Shown one piece after another: positions 34,796-44,106 of a DNA stretch of 64,000 nt. The notes beneath the pieces were generated by a model. The model saw only the letters and a list, made by a program, of their open reading frames with translations, was not told where the DNA came from and made no database searches. Numbering within the stretch: the stretch's first letter is position 1; each line of letters begins with the position of its first letter. The DNA is from Pseudomonadota bacterium (GTDB taxonomy: Bacteria; Pseudomonadota; Gammaproteobacteria; Burkholderiales; Burkholderiaceae_B). Both the position numbers and the translations under genes were made by a program. The stretch is taken from the NCBI GenBank assembly GCA_023440825.1, contig JAEXRL010000029.1, forward strand, positions 1-64,000, written 5' to 3'.

Positions 34796-36085
34796 ATGAC
34801 AGAAAACCCAACACATTCCCTGCCCTCCTACCTTAACCCCGATGACTTGGGCCCTTGGGGCATTTATCTGGAGCAGGTCGAGCGGGTAACGCCTTATTTA
34901 GGTAAATTATCCAAGTGGGTAGAGACTCTTAAGCGCCCCAAACGCACGCTGATTGTCGATGTACCAATCGAGCTGGATAACGGTACGATTGCCCACTTTG
35001 AGGGCTATCGCGTACAGCACAACACGTCTCGAGGCCCAGGCAAGGGCGGCGTGCGCTATCACCAAGATGTCACGCTTTCCGAAGTCATGGCCTTATCAGC
35101 CTGGATGTCCGTCAAGTCGGCAGCAGTTAACCTACCTTTTGGCGGCGCTAAAGGTGGTATACGTATTGACCCTAGGCATTACTCGCAAGCCGAGCTAGAG
35201 CGTCTGACACGACGCTACACCAGTGAAATTGGCAGCATTATTGGGCCCAACAAAGACATACCTGCCCCGGACGTGAACACCAACGCGCAAACCATGGCTT
35301 GGATGATGGACACCTACTCCATGAATGTTGGTGCAACGACCACAGGAGTGGTCACCGGTAAGCCCATCTCTCTGGGCGGCAGTCTAGGACGGGTCGAGGC
35401 AACCGGTCGTGGCGTCTACACCATAGGTTGTGAAGCCGCCAGAGACGCTGGCATTGCCATTGAAGGTGCCCGTGTCTGCATTCAAGGCTTTGGTAATGTA
35501 GGTAGCACTGCAGCCCGCCTCTTCACAGACTCAGGCGCCAAAGTATTGGCCATCCAAGACCATACCGGAACCATCTACAACCCGAATGGTATTGATATCA
35601 TCGCCTTACTGGATTACGTTGAGCAAGCCGGTGGCATCAGTGGCTCACCCAACAACGAAAGTGTGAGCAACGAACAATTCTGGCAAATCGACACCGACAT
35701 TCTCATTCCTGCTGCCTTAGAAAACCAGATTAACCGTCACAATGCAGACCAAATCCGCGCTCGCATCGTGATTGAAGGCGCCAATGGGCCAACTTCTCCC
35801 GAGGCCGATGACATTCTGAACTCCAAAGGCATTATTGTCGTTCCTGATGTAGTGGCCAATGCGGGTGGCGTCACCGTGAGCTACTTTGAGTGGGTGCAGG
35901 ACTTCTCCAGCTTTTTCTGGAGCGAGGACGAAATTAACGAGCGCCTCAGCGTAATCATGAAAGCCGCTTATAAGTCGATGGCAGGTGTGGCTGCGGAACA
36001 TAAAGTCAGCTTGCGTACGGCGGCTTTCATTGTTGCTTGCGCCCGCATTCTTGAGTCCCGTCAGGTACGTGGACTCTATCCTTAA
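34796..36085 (+). CDS. gdhA: Glutamate dehydrogenase (Glu/Leu/Phe/Val family)
   Basis: Interconverts glutamate with 2-oxoglutarate and ammonia. The 429-residue protein shows the N-terminal glutamate-binding part with GPGKGGVRYH and NLPFGGAKGGIR (catalytic Lys), and the coenzyme domain with GFGNVGSTAA. Length and sequence fit the hexameric NAD-type group common in catabolic use. Start at ATG 34796 with GAGG 5 bases upstream; a longer frame from 34640 would read through the leader structure. It precedes the amino-acid ABC transporter and asparaginase genes on the same strand. Confidence 0.95.
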   Translation: MTENPTHSLPSYLNPDDLGPWGIYLEQVERVTPYLGKLSKWVETLKRPKRTLIVDVPIELDNGTIAHFEGYRVQHNTSRGPGKGGVRYHQDVTLSEVMALSAWMSVKSAAVNLPFGGAKGGIRIDPRHYSQAELERLTRRYTSEIGSIIGPNKDIPAPDVNTNAQTMAWMMDTYSMNVGATTTGVVTGKPISLGGSLGRVEATGRGVYTIGCEAARDAGIAIEGARVCIQGFGNVGSTAARLFTDSGAKVLAIQDHTGTIYNPNGIDIIALLDYVEQAGGISGSPNNESVSNEQFWQIDTDILIPAALENQINRHNADQIRARIVIEGANGPTSPEADDILNSKGIIVVPDVVANAGGVTVSYFEWVQDFSSFFWSEDEINERLSVIMKAAYKSMAGVAAEHKVSLRTAAFIVACARILESRQVRGLYP

Positions 36086-36216
36086 CATCCAAGACTAGTA
36101 AGAAATGCGACATAAAGCGCCAAGAGATAGCAGGAACACGGTAAAATCGCGTGCTTAGGTATAGATATAGACCATGATTTTTTTCCTCTATTCCTGTTAT
36201 TCCCAAGGATCAGCTC

Positions 36217-36996
36217 GTGCTACAGCCTAGTTCTACCGCCCTAGTGCAGGTGCGTAATCTGCACAAGCAATTTGGCACCAACCAGGTGCTTAAAGGCATA
36301 TCACTGGACGCCCACAAAGGCACGGTGTTGTCGATTATTGGCGCCTCGGGCTCGGGTAAAAGTACCCTGCTACGCTGTATCAATCACTTGGTAGTACCCG
36401 ATCAGGGTGAGGTGCAAATTGGTACTGACGTACTGCGCAGTAAAAAAAATCGCAAAGGTACCTGTATCAGCGCAGACCCAGGCCTGCTCGAACAGGTACG
36501 AGCACGGCTGGGCATGGTATTTCAGAATTTCAACCTCTGGTCTCATCGTACTGTTTTAGAAAATGTGTGCGAAGGGCCGGTGTATGTGAAAAAAATTGCA
36601 CGTACCCAGGCGCAAGCCTATGCCTTGGAATTGCTGGACAAAGTAGGACTGTCCGACAAAGCCCAGGAATACCCCGCCCAGTTGTCTGGCGGACAACAGC
36701 AACGGGTGGCCATCGCTCGCGCCTTGGCCATGGACCCTGAAGTTCTGCTTTTTGACGAGCCAACCTCTGCCCTGGACCCTGAAATGGTGGGTGAGGTCTT
36801 GCGCGTTATTCGTGCTCTGGCCGAGGAAGGTCGTACGATGATTCTGGTTACGCACGAAATGAGCTTCGCGCGCGAAGTATCCAATCACGTTATTTTCATG
36901 CATAACGGGCTAATTGAAGAGCAGGGCTCCCCTGCGCAAGTATTCGAACACACGCAATCAGAGCGTTTACGGCAATTTTTACAGCCTATACAGTAA
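36217..36996 (+). CDS. Polar amino-acid ABC transporter ATPase (HisP/GlnQ type)
   Basis: ATPase of 259 aa with Walker A GASGSGKST (42-50), signature LSGGQQQRVAIARAL and Walker B VLLFDEPTSALDPE. An insertion-like stretch RSKKNRKGTCISADPG at ~76-91 is typical of HisP and ArgT-linked ATPases. Start is GTG with AAGGA about 8 bases upstream. It heads the four-gene transporter block. Confidence 0.94.
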   Translation: MLQPSSTALVQVRNLHKQFGTNQVLKGISLDAHKGTVLSIIGASGSGKSTLLRCINHLVVPDQGEVQIGTDVLRSKKNRKGTCISADPGLLEQVRARLGMVFQNFNLWSHRTVLENVCEGPVYVKKIARTQAQAYALELLDKVGLSDKAQEYPAQLSGGQQQRVAIARALAMDPEVLLFDEPTSALDPEMVGEVLRVIRALAEEGRTMILVTHEMSFAREVSNHVIFMHNGLIEEQGSPAQVFEHTQSERLRQFLQPIQ

Positions 36997-37034
36997 GATC
37001 AACATTACATTCTGTGTTGTTTAGAATAAAAACC

Positions 37035-37053
37035 CAGCCTTAGGGCTGTTTTA
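37035..37053 (+). terminator. Small stem-loop between ATPase and receptor genes
   Basis: CAGCC (37035-37039) and GGCTG (37044-37048) with a TTAG loop and a following TTTTA. The stem is short, so it is at most a partial terminator; it might lower expression across the boundary, or protect the receptor mRNA. Confidence 0.35.
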
Positions 37054-37083
37054 TATCACTGTCTACTCAAGGAGACTTCACTC

Positions 37084-37890
37084 ATGAGTTTCGTACGTAA
37101 CACGTTAATGGCTGCGGCCTTAGCACTCACTGCCAGCCACGCCATGGCTGATAATCTGCGTATCGGTACTGAGGGCGGCTACCCGCCTTGGAGCATGGTT
37201 GATGCCGCAGGCAAAGTCACAGGCTTTGACGCCGATGTTGGTGCAGCACTGTGTACCGAACTACAATCGGACTGTCGCTTTGTGGTGCAAGCCTTTGACA
37301 GCTTGATACCTTCGCTGGACGCACGCCGCTTTGATTTGATTATCTCTGGTATGTCCTACACTCCAGAGCGTGCCAAACGTATCAATTTCAGCATTCCTTA
37401 TGCTGTCGAAGATGCCATCTTTATTCTGCCCAAAGACAGCTCTCTGATCAAAGCGCCTGATGCCGACGCTATCTTCTCCGGTCTAGAGAAAAAAACGATA
37501 GGTGTACAAGCAGGCACCACTCACGGAGCGTTCTTAGCCAAGATGGCACCTAATGTGCAGATCAAAAACTACGACACCCTAGATCAAATGCAAATCGACC
37601 TAGAGGCCGGACGTCTACAAGGCACCTTTGCGGATCTCACCTCGCAATCACAGTTTCTGAACAAAATGGGCGATAGCAACTTCGCCCTGACCGAATATGT
37701 GATTCCTGGCTCCTCGGACCCACAAACACTAGGCTACGGTATCGCGGTTGGCATACATAAAGACAATGCCGAACTCAAAGCCAAGGTCGACGCTGCTCTG
37801 TGCAAGCTGATCGATAACGGCACTATCAAAACCGCTAGCGAAAAATGGTTTGAAATAGATATCGCAAATTACGAAATTTGCAAAAAATAA
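37084..37890 (+). CDS. Polar amino-acid ABC transporter receptor (Lys/Arg/Orn-His type)
   Basis: Periplasmic protein of 268 aa with a signal peptide (1-22, cut after AMA). Ligand-site segments RIGTEGGYPPWSM, GFDADVGAAL, DLIISGMSYTPERAKRINFS and GVQAGTTHG match the LAO/HisJ group, which favours basic amino acids, although ligand cannot be fixed by sequence. AAGGAGA lies before the ATG. Confidence 0.9.
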   Translation: MSFVRNTLMAAALALTASHAMADNLRIGTEGGYPPWSMVDAAGKVTGFDADVGAALCTELQSDCRFVVQAFDSLIPSLDARRFDLIISGMSYTPERAKRINFSIPYAVEDAIFILPKDSSLIKAPDADAIFSGLEKKTIGVQAGTTHGAFLAKMAPNVQIKNYDTLDQMQIDLEAGRLQGTFADLTSQSQFLNKMGDSNFALTEYVIPGSSDPQTLGYGIAVGIHKDNAELKAKVDAALCKLIDNGTIKTASEKWFEIDIANYEICKK

Positions 37891-37911
37891 ACTCATATAC
37901 TGACACTGCTG

Positions 37912-38625
37912 ATGCTGGACACGATTATTCGGGTACTGAACGAGGGCTGGGGCTGGATGTTCCTGCGCGGAGTATCCATGACGCTCATTATTTCGGTACT
38001 AGGAATGTGCCTGGGTGTACTTATCGGTATCAGCGGTGCCAGTCTGAGGATATCCGCACCCGCGCCCGTCAGGGCGCTGGTCAGCGTCTACACCACTGTG
38101 GTGCGCAGCATTCCCGAGCTGCTCATCATCTACTTGCTGTTTTTTGGTACCACCCGTGTCGCCATTGATTTGTCTGACTGGTTCGGTCAACCCGACTTCA
38201 TGGATAGCGGCTTTCCGGCTCTGGTAGGCATACTGGCCATAGGTTTAATTTCCGGCTCCTACAGCGTCGAGGTCTTCCGTGGTGCCTTACTGGCTATTCC
38301 CAGTGGACAAATTGAAGCCGCACGAGCTATTGGCATGAGTGCCTGGCAGCGGCTATGGCGGATTACCTTGCCACAAATGTTTTGGTACGCCTTGCCCGGT
38401 GCCAATAATGTCTGGCAAAACGCGTTAAAAGATACAGCCCTGATCTCGCTCGTTGGCTTAGTGGAAATCATGCGTGCCGCCGTACTGGGTGCGGCCAAAA
38501 CACGTGAACCCATGGCCATGTACCTGATTGCCGGAGCCCTGTTTTTCCTTATTGGTGTGTTGAGTCAAGGCGTATTTGTGCTCGCTGAGCGCTATTATGG
38601 TCGCGGCATGAAGGCGAGGGCATAA
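37912..38625 (+). CDS. Polar amino-acid ABC transporter permease (HisQ type)
   Basis: Inner-membrane protein of 237 aa with about five helices and the coupling segment EAARAIGMSAWQRLWRITLPQ. RSIPELLIIYLLFFG marks the HisQ/M family. It begins 21 bases after the receptor gene and its TAA shares its last A with the next ATG. Confidence 0.93.
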   Translation: MLDTIIRVLNEGWGWMFLRGVSMTLIISVLGMCLGVLIGISGASLRISAPAPVRALVSVYTTVVRSIPELLIIYLLFFGTTRVAIDLSDWFGQPDFMDSGFPALVGILAIGLISGSYSVEVFRGALLAIPSGQIEAARAIGMSAWQRLWRITLPQMFWYALPGANNVWQNALKDTALISLVGLVEIMRAAVLGAAKTREPMAMYLIAGALFFLIGVLSQGVFVLAERYYGRGMKARA

Positions 38626-39308
38626 TGGATCTGGAGCTATTCCAAACTACCATGCGCGGCCTTTTCCAAGGTCTGCTGACCACGGTAGAAGTAGGCCTGT
38701 TAGGCAATTTACTGGCCTTGAGTTTGGCGCTACCTCTTGCACTAATGCGGGTTTCAAGTAAACCGTTGCTAGCGGGATTTTCATTTTGCTACAGCACCGC
38801 CTTTCGTGGAACCCCTTTGCTAGTACAGTTATTTTTGCTGTATTACGGCGTGGGTACCTTACCAGTGGTACGAGAATCTCCCTTCTTGTGGTGGCTGCTC
38901 AGTGACGGGGTTAACTGTGCCATACTGGCTATAGGTTTAAATAGTGGCGCGTATATCAGCGAAGTGTTTCGGGGAGGCTTTCAGTCGGTGCCCGAAGGAC
39001 AACTGGAAGCCGCACGGGCTATAGGAATGAGTCGTTGGCGTGTTTTTCAGCGTATTTTATTTCCTCTTGCCGTACGTCAGGCACTGCCCGCATACAGCAA
39101 TGAAATTGTGCTCGCTATCAAAGGCACGAGTCTGGCCTCCACCATTGCTGTCATGGAGCTCACTGGCCATGCCAAACGCCTAATGAATCAAAACTACGCC
39201 ATTATCGAGACTTTTGTCATGGCTGGCCTACTGTACCTACTGATCAACTTCAGCTTACTAGGCCTCGTTCACATGCTTGAGCGCCGCCTAAAAATCCGCA
39301 CGACTTAA
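38625..39308 (+). CDS. Polar amino-acid ABC transporter permease (HisM type)
   Basis: Second pore subunit, 227 aa, with FRGTPLLVQLFLLYYG and the coupling helix EAARAIGMSRWRVFQRILFP. It starts inside the stop of the preceding permease gene, so translation is coupled. The asparaginase gene follows after 12 bases with GGAGA before its ATG. Confidence 0.93.
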   Translation: MDLELFQTTMRGLFQGLLTTVEVGLLGNLLALSLALPLALMRVSSKPLLAGFSFCYSTAFRGTPLLVQLFLLYYGVGTLPVVRESPFLWWLLSDGVNCAILAIGLNSGAYISEVFRGGFQSVPEGQLEAARAIGMSRWRVFQRILFPLAVRQALPAYSNEIVLAIKGTSLASTIAVMELTGHAKRLMNQNYAIIETFVMAGLLYLLINFSLLGLVHMLERRLKIRTT

Positions 39309-39320
39309 TAGGAGACAGTT

Positions 39321-40316
39321 ATGCCTGTTACGCACTTGCCCCGTATTGCCTTGCTGGGTACTGGAGGCACGATTGCAGCTACCGCCCATGCGGATACTCA
39401 ACTCAGTGACTACAGCGTAACGCAAGGCGTACACAGTCTGCTACAGGCCGTACCTGCACTGGAACAACTTGCCCAGATACGGACCGAGCAGGTGTTCAAC
39501 ATTGATAGCCGCGCAATGAGTACGGTCATGCTGCTAGATCTGACCAAAAAAGTCAGTCAGGTCTTGCAAGACGATAGCGTTGATGCGGTCGTCATTACTC
39601 ACGGTACGGACACGCTAGAAGAAACCGCTATTTTTTTGCACTGGACGCTTAAATCACACAAACCAGTCGTGCTCACGGCTGCCATGCGCCCTGCTTCGGC
39701 TTATAGCGCAGACGGCGCCATGAATCTGTATCAGGCCGTATTAACGGCCTGCTCCCCTGAGGCAAAGGGTCAAGGAGTACTGGTAGTGCTCAACGACCAA
39801 ATTCATAGTGCTCGCTTTTTATCCAAGCAGCACACCAGCCGTACCGACGCCTTTCATTCGCCCGATGCAGGACCGCTGGGACAAATCGCTAACAGCCAGC
39901 TCCGTTTTTTACTGCGTAGCGCTCTGCCACACACTCTAGACAGCGAATACGACATTAGCGACATACAGGAATTACCGCGTGTCATGATTCATTTCGATCA
40001 TCCTGATTCTTGCTCAGAGGTACTACGTAGCGCAGCACAACGCGGCATAGATGGCCTGATCATTGCTGCCACCGGTAACGGCAGCATTACCCCTGCTACT
40101 CTGCAAGGCGTAGAGATTGCTCTGCGTATGGGCGTGACCTGCGTGCGCGCTAGCCGCATAGGTACAGGCTCGGTCAGCAGCAGTACGCACGATGTGTCTC
40201 AAGGGCTAATTGCAGCCCACTACTTACCGGCCATCAAAGCACGTATTTTGCTTATGCTAGCCCTAAAGCAGACGCGCTCTGTATCCGCAATCCGCCACGC
40301 TTTCGAGCGCTATTAA
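39321..40316 (+). CDS. L-asparaginase, type II-like sequence but no signal peptide
   Basis: Deaminates asparagine (often glutamine as well) to aspartate and ammonia. Both catalytic threonine motifs are present: LGTGGTIAA near residues 11-19 and VITHGTDTLEETA; Ser and Lys of the active site are within the AMRPASAYSADG region. Sequence resembles type II enzymes, yet the protein begins directly with the fold (MPVTHLPRIALLGTGG) with no signal peptide, so it is expected to act in the cytoplasm. It is the last gene after the amino-acid ABC transporter. Confidence 0.9.
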   Translation: MPVTHLPRIALLGTGGTIAATAHADTQLSDYSVTQGVHSLLQAVPALEQLAQIRTEQVFNIDSRAMSTVMLLDLTKKVSQVLQDDSVDAVVITHGTDTLEETAIFLHWTLKSHKPVVLTAAMRPASAYSADGAMNLYQAVLTACSPEAKGQGVLVVLNDQIHSARFLSKQHTSRTDAFHSPDAGPLGQIANSQLRFLLRSALPHTLDSEYDISDIQELPRVMIHFDHPDSCSEVLRSAAQRGIDGLIIAATGNGSITPATLQGVEIALRMGVTCVRASRIGTGSVSSSTHDVSQGLIAAHYLPAIKARILLMLALKQTRSVSAIRHAFERY

Positions 40317-41245
40317 ATCGGCAGATCGGCCAGCCTTAAGCCACTGCTAAAGTGGCGTAACTGCCCATTGATCGGATCGGTGAAGGCAATACTCCGTGCC
40401 AACAACTGCAGGGGTAAGTCAAAGTCATGAGCCGCTGCCTGCTCTTGCAGTACGGGGTAAAACCTATCGTTTCTAATTGGTATGCCTAGGCCACTTAAAT
40501 GCACACGCAACTGATGCTTACGACCTGTTTCAGGCTCCAGCTCGTAATGCCCCCAAGCCTGCCCACTGGCATCTGTCCAATCACGTAGTAAACGTATATG
40601 TGTGCGACTATTGGGCTCACCTTGCACTTCTTGCATAATAAATTGCTCAGGTACGGGCAGTAATCGGCTGGTATAGGTGCTAGGCAAAGACACTGCTGGA
40701 TTAACCGGGGCAATGGCTTCATAGCGCTTATGCACTACACCTTGTTGAAACAACTGCTGGTATACACCACGAAATTGGGGAGCCCGGCTAAACAGCAAGA
40801 TACCTGCTGTGTCCCGGTCCAGACGATGTAGCGGTGCTATCTGTGTATCATCAAAATGCTGACGCACTCTTGTTAGGGCCGTTTCATACAGATACTGACC
40901 ACCCGGTGTGGTGGCTAAAAAGTGGGGTTTATCCACTGCAATAAGTGCTCGGTCATGATACAAAATGGACAGCTCAAACGGTACAGACACTTCGTTTTCA
41001 ACCACACGAAAATACCAAAGCCAACGCTCGGACTGATAAACGCTACGCTCATGCAAGGCCTGACCCTGGCTATCTACAATGTCGCCTTGCCTTAAACGAC
41101 GTACTAATTGCTCTGGATCGACATGCGAGAAACGTTTCAGTAAAAAATCCAATAAAAAGGTCCAGGGACCGGCTGGACACCAGACACGACTCGGTGCCAC
41201 CCCATTTCTCGCAGACAAAGGCGCTGCTATCTTCTTGCTAGCCAT
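40313..41245 (-). CDS. RluA-family pseudouridine synthase
   Basis: A 310-residue RNA-modifying enzyme with the catalytic motif HRLDRDTAG (Asp nucleophile) and ELEPETGRKHQLRVHL near the C-terminus. The N-terminal ~85 residues carry an S4-like helix (LLDFLLKRFSHVDPEQLVRRLRQGDI). Target site (tRNA or rRNA) cannot be told; it is related to RluA/TruC-type enzymes. Its 3' end overlaps the asparaginase stop by 4 bases on the opposite strand. Confidence 0.9.
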   Translation of the reverse strand: MASKKIAAPLSARNGVAPSRVWCPAGPWTFLLDFLLKRFSHVDPEQLVRRLRQGDIVDSQGQALHERSVYQSERWLWYFRVVENEVSVPFELSILYHDRALIAVDKPHFLATTPGGQYLYETALTRVRQHFDDTQIAPLHRLDRDTAGILLFSRAPQFRGVYQQLFQQGVVHKRYEAIAPVNPAVSLPSTYTSRLLPVPEQFIMQEVQGEPNSRTHIRLLRDWTDASGQAWGHYELEPETGRKHQLRVHLSGLGIPIRNDRFYPVLQEQAAAHDFDLPLQLLARSIAFTDPINGQLRHFSSGLRLADLPI

Positions 41246-41278
41246 ACGTATACAGATGCCGAACTCTTATCATAAACA

Positions 41279-41305
41279 TTCAGCCCGCCTTATTAGCGGG
41301 CTGAA
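41279..41305 (-). terminator. Stem-loop after the TRAP permease gene
   Basis: Ten-base arms TTCAGCCCGC and GCGGGCTGAA with a 7-base loop, 18 bases past the stop. The following minus-strand sequence is ATGTTTATG, a weak U-tract, so termination may be partial. Confidence 0.55.
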
Positions 41306-41323
41306 CCACACAGCTGTATAGTA

Positions 41324-43936
41324 TCAGGCAGCCACAACAGACGGTGGCGTTTCACGCCGCAAACGCACTCCCTGTCGAACCCAGATCCAAAGCAAAATCA
41401 ATAGGGCTGGCAAATAAACCAAGAAGTCTGAAGGGCGATCCGGATTCCTCACCTGGACCGACTCAATATCCCAACCTTGTTCCCAGCCGGAGCGGCGTGC
41501 CGCACTACCAAACGACACCGAGGCAATCTGTGCCGTCTGCCCAAATGCCATAATACTGATCCCTGCTGCTGATAAACGCTTATTGGCCGCTGCTAAGCCT
41601 GTGCTCTCATCCCCTTCTGGCAGCCCGGGCAAGCTCACCGCCACCGTTTTGGAGAGCTCGTCTCCTTCAATATTCATGCCCGAAATTTGCAATACCAAGT
41701 TCGCGCCATCAGGTAAATGCTCGACCACCTGCATTAACTCGGCCGCAGGACGTTGTACATACCTATCGTAAACACGATTCATCAACCAGTCAGGGCGAAA
41801 CAGCATAAAGGTAACCAGCAACAATAAAATCACTTCAGGAGTCGTCGCTCGTACGCGCATCCAGCGCATGCTGGCCGCCGCAAAACTCAATGACGCTAAA
41901 GTTGCCCCCACCACAACAAAGATAAAGTCGCTGATGCTATGCAGGCCTATCAACAACAACATGGGGTTGAAGATAAACATAAACGGCAAAATTGCTGTAC
42001 GCATAGCGTAGGTAACACCTTGTATACCCGTTTTGATAGGATCTTCACCAGAAATGGCCGCTGCAGCAAACGTGGCCAAGCCCACAGGCGGAGTAATATC
42101 AGCCATGATGCCGTAATAAAAAACAAACATGTGCACGGCAATCAAGGGAATAATCATGCCATTTTGCGCACCCAACTCCACCACTACGGGCGCCATCAAG
42201 GTCGCCATCAAGATATAGTTGGCCGTTGTCGGCATGCCCAAACCAAGAATCAGGCACACTACAGCCGTGAAAAACAGCATGGCCAGAACACTTCCCATAG
42301 AGATAATCTCAACAAAGGAGGTCATGCGTAGGCCCAGGCCAGTTAGGGTAATGGCGCCCACAATCAAGCCGGCTGTGCCGCAAGCTATGCCAATGCCAAT
42401 CATATTGCGTGCGCCCTGAGCCAAGCCCTCGAACACATCACGAACACTGCCCGGCAACAAAGCCAACGCATCTTGCTTGCGAAACCAGGCAATAATTGGG
42501 CGATGCGTTAAAGTCTGGAACAAGATGGCACTGACGGCCCAGAAAGCCGATAGACCAGGCGAGAGCATCTCTACCGTCAGACACCACACTAGCACGCCTA
42601 TGGGTATTAAAAAATACAAGCCTGAACGCACGGTGGGCCATGTGTCTGGACGAACGGGGTTACTCACGTCAATTTCAGTGGGCAAATCATCGTATTTTGC
42701 CGATAAACGCAGCAATACAATGTATAAAGCCAGCATCAAAAATAGCAAAATCCCAAAAGCGGCCGAGCCAGCAAATAACTGTACCCCTATGCCCACCCAA
42801 TAAATAATACCCACCACAATCAGGATTGTACAAATTCCCAATGCCCAGCCCGTCAAACGCTGCAGGGCCGTTTTAGGCCGTCCCGCACTCATCATGGGCT
42901 CAATGCCCAGCTTTAACGCCTCCAGGTGCACGATATAAAATAACGCGATATAGGAAATTATGGCTGGCAAAAATGCATGGCGGATGATTTCTGTGTACTG
43001 TATGCCCACGTACTCAATCATCAGAAAGGCTGCCGCCCCCATAACAGGTGGCATGATCTGTCCGTTGACTGACGAAGCCGTTTCAATCGCTCCAGCCCGT
43101 ACTCCACCGTAACCCGCCTTTTTCATCAAGGGAATAGTGAAAATACCGGTTGTTACCACATTCGCTACTGAAGAGGCAGACACCACCCCATTCACCGCCG
43201 ACGAGGCCACCGCTACTTTGGCGGGCCCTCCGCGCAGATGCCCCAATAAGGCAAATGACAACTGCATGAGATAGTTGCCGGTGCCGCAACGGTCCAGCAA
43301 TGAGCCCAGCAAGACAAAGATAAAAATATAAGACGCTGATACACCTAAGGCCACCCCATACACACCTTCTGTCGTCAACCACATATGGGACATCAAGCGT
43401 TGCAAGGAGGCGCCGCGATGCGCCAGCGCTTCTGGTAGCCAAGGCCCTAAAAACACATAGCTGATGACAATAATGCCTAAAATGGCCATAGGCGCCCCCA
43501 GGGCTCGCCGGGTTGCCTCAAGCAGCAAAATTAGGCCAATACTGGCCACAATAATATCGGTTTGTGTCGGAATACCCGGGCGCTGAGCCAGCTCACGATA
43601 AAATAAAAATAGGTAAGCACCACAAAATCCGGCTATGAACGCCAAGACCCAGTCTTGAATAGGGATACGATCACGCGGTGAACGCGATCTGGCCGGATAC
43701 ACCAGATACGCCAAGAACATGGCAATACCTAAATGTATAGAGCGTGCTTCGGTATCATTAAAAATACCAAAGCTTAAAGAAAAGGGAAGCGGCGAGGCAT
43801 ACCAAAGCTGGAACAGGGACCAGGCAATGGCCGTTAATAAAACAAGTAAGCCCACCACCCCTGTGACCGAACGTCCCCCTTGCTCGACCTCTGTGACAAA
43901 CTGATCTAACTCGGCTTTATCTGCGCTTGTACTCAT
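41324..43936 (-). CDS. TRAP-TAXI transporter fused permease with C-terminal DUF3394-like domain
   Basis: An 870-residue inner-membrane protein that joins the small (4-helix) and large (12-helix) TRAP subunits. The N-terminal helices cover about 30-190; the large-subunit part carries VNGVVSASSVANVVTTGIF and GLGMPTTANYIL. The last ~160 residues hold a periplasmic domain with GSAARRSGWEQGWDI, like a PDZ-type substrate loop, between two helices. Start at ATG 43936 with AGGGA upstream. It works with the TAXI receptor encoded just upstream. Confidence 0.92.
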   Translation of the reverse strand: MSTSADKAELDQFVTEVEQGGRSVTGVVGLLVLLTAIAWSLFQLWYASPLPFSLSFGIFNDTEARSIHLGIAMFLAYLVYPARSRSPRDRIPIQDWVLAFIAGFCGAYLFLFYRELAQRPGIPTQTDIIVASIGLILLLEATRRALGAPMAILGIIVISYVFLGPWLPEALAHRGASLQRLMSHMWLTTEGVYGVALGVSASYIFIFVLLGSLLDRCGTGNYLMQLSFALLGHLRGGPAKVAVASSAVNGVVSASSVANVVTTGIFTIPLMKKAGYGGVRAGAIETASSVNGQIMPPVMGAAAFLMIEYVGIQYTEIIRHAFLPAIISYIALFYIVHLEALKLGIEPMMSAGRPKTALQRLTGWALGICTILIVVGIIYWVGIGVQLFAGSAAFGILLFLMLALYIVLLRLSAKYDDLPTEIDVSNPVRPDTWPTVRSGLYFLIPIGVLVWCLTVEMLSPGLSAFWAVSAILFQTLTHRPIIAWFRKQDALALLPGSVRDVFEGLAQGARNMIGIGIACGTAGLIVGAITLTGLGLRMTSFVEIISMGSVLAMLFFTAVVCLILGLGMPTTANYILMATLMAPVVVELGAQNGMIIPLIAVHMFVFYYGIMADITPPVGLATFAAAAISGEDPIKTGIQGVTYAMRTAILPFMFIFNPMLLLIGLHSISDFIFVVVGATLASLSFAAASMRWMRVRATTPEVILLLLVTFMLFRPDWLMNRVYDRYVQRPAAELMQVVEHLPDGANLVLQISGMNIEGDELSKTVAVSLPGLPEGDESTGLAAANKRLSAAGISIMAFGQTAQIASVSFGSAARRSGWEQGWDIESVQVRNPDRPSDFLVYLPALLILLWIWVRQGVRLRRETPPSVVAA

Positions 43937-44030
43937 AATGATCCCTGGTTCAAAAACAACGTAGTACCCCCAGCAAGCAATGGTGCCAGGATGCAAAAAA
44001 AGCCGTTTGTGACGACACTGCGCTACGTAT

Positions 44031-44067
44031 AAAAAAAACCCTAGAGCTGCCTGAAATCAGGCAGCTC
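44031..44067 (-). terminator. Strong intrinsic terminator between TAXI receptor and TRAP permease
   Basis: Perfect 10-base-pair stem GAGCTGCCTG/CAGGCAGCTC with an AAAT loop (44044-44067), followed on the minus strand by a T run (44031-44038). It lies 40 bases after the receptor stop and about 100 before the permease start. It probably sets high receptor and low permease levels, as usual for binding-protein systems. Confidence 0.9.
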
Positions 44068-44106
44068 ACCCACTAACGATGCAAACGTTAGAATCAGGAA
44101 CACAGA

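Noticed and set aside
41939..42331. Plus-strand open frame of 130 codons opposite the TRAP permease
   Set aside because: Translation is rich in His, Asn and Gln with no pattern; it mirrors hydrophobic codons of the real gene.
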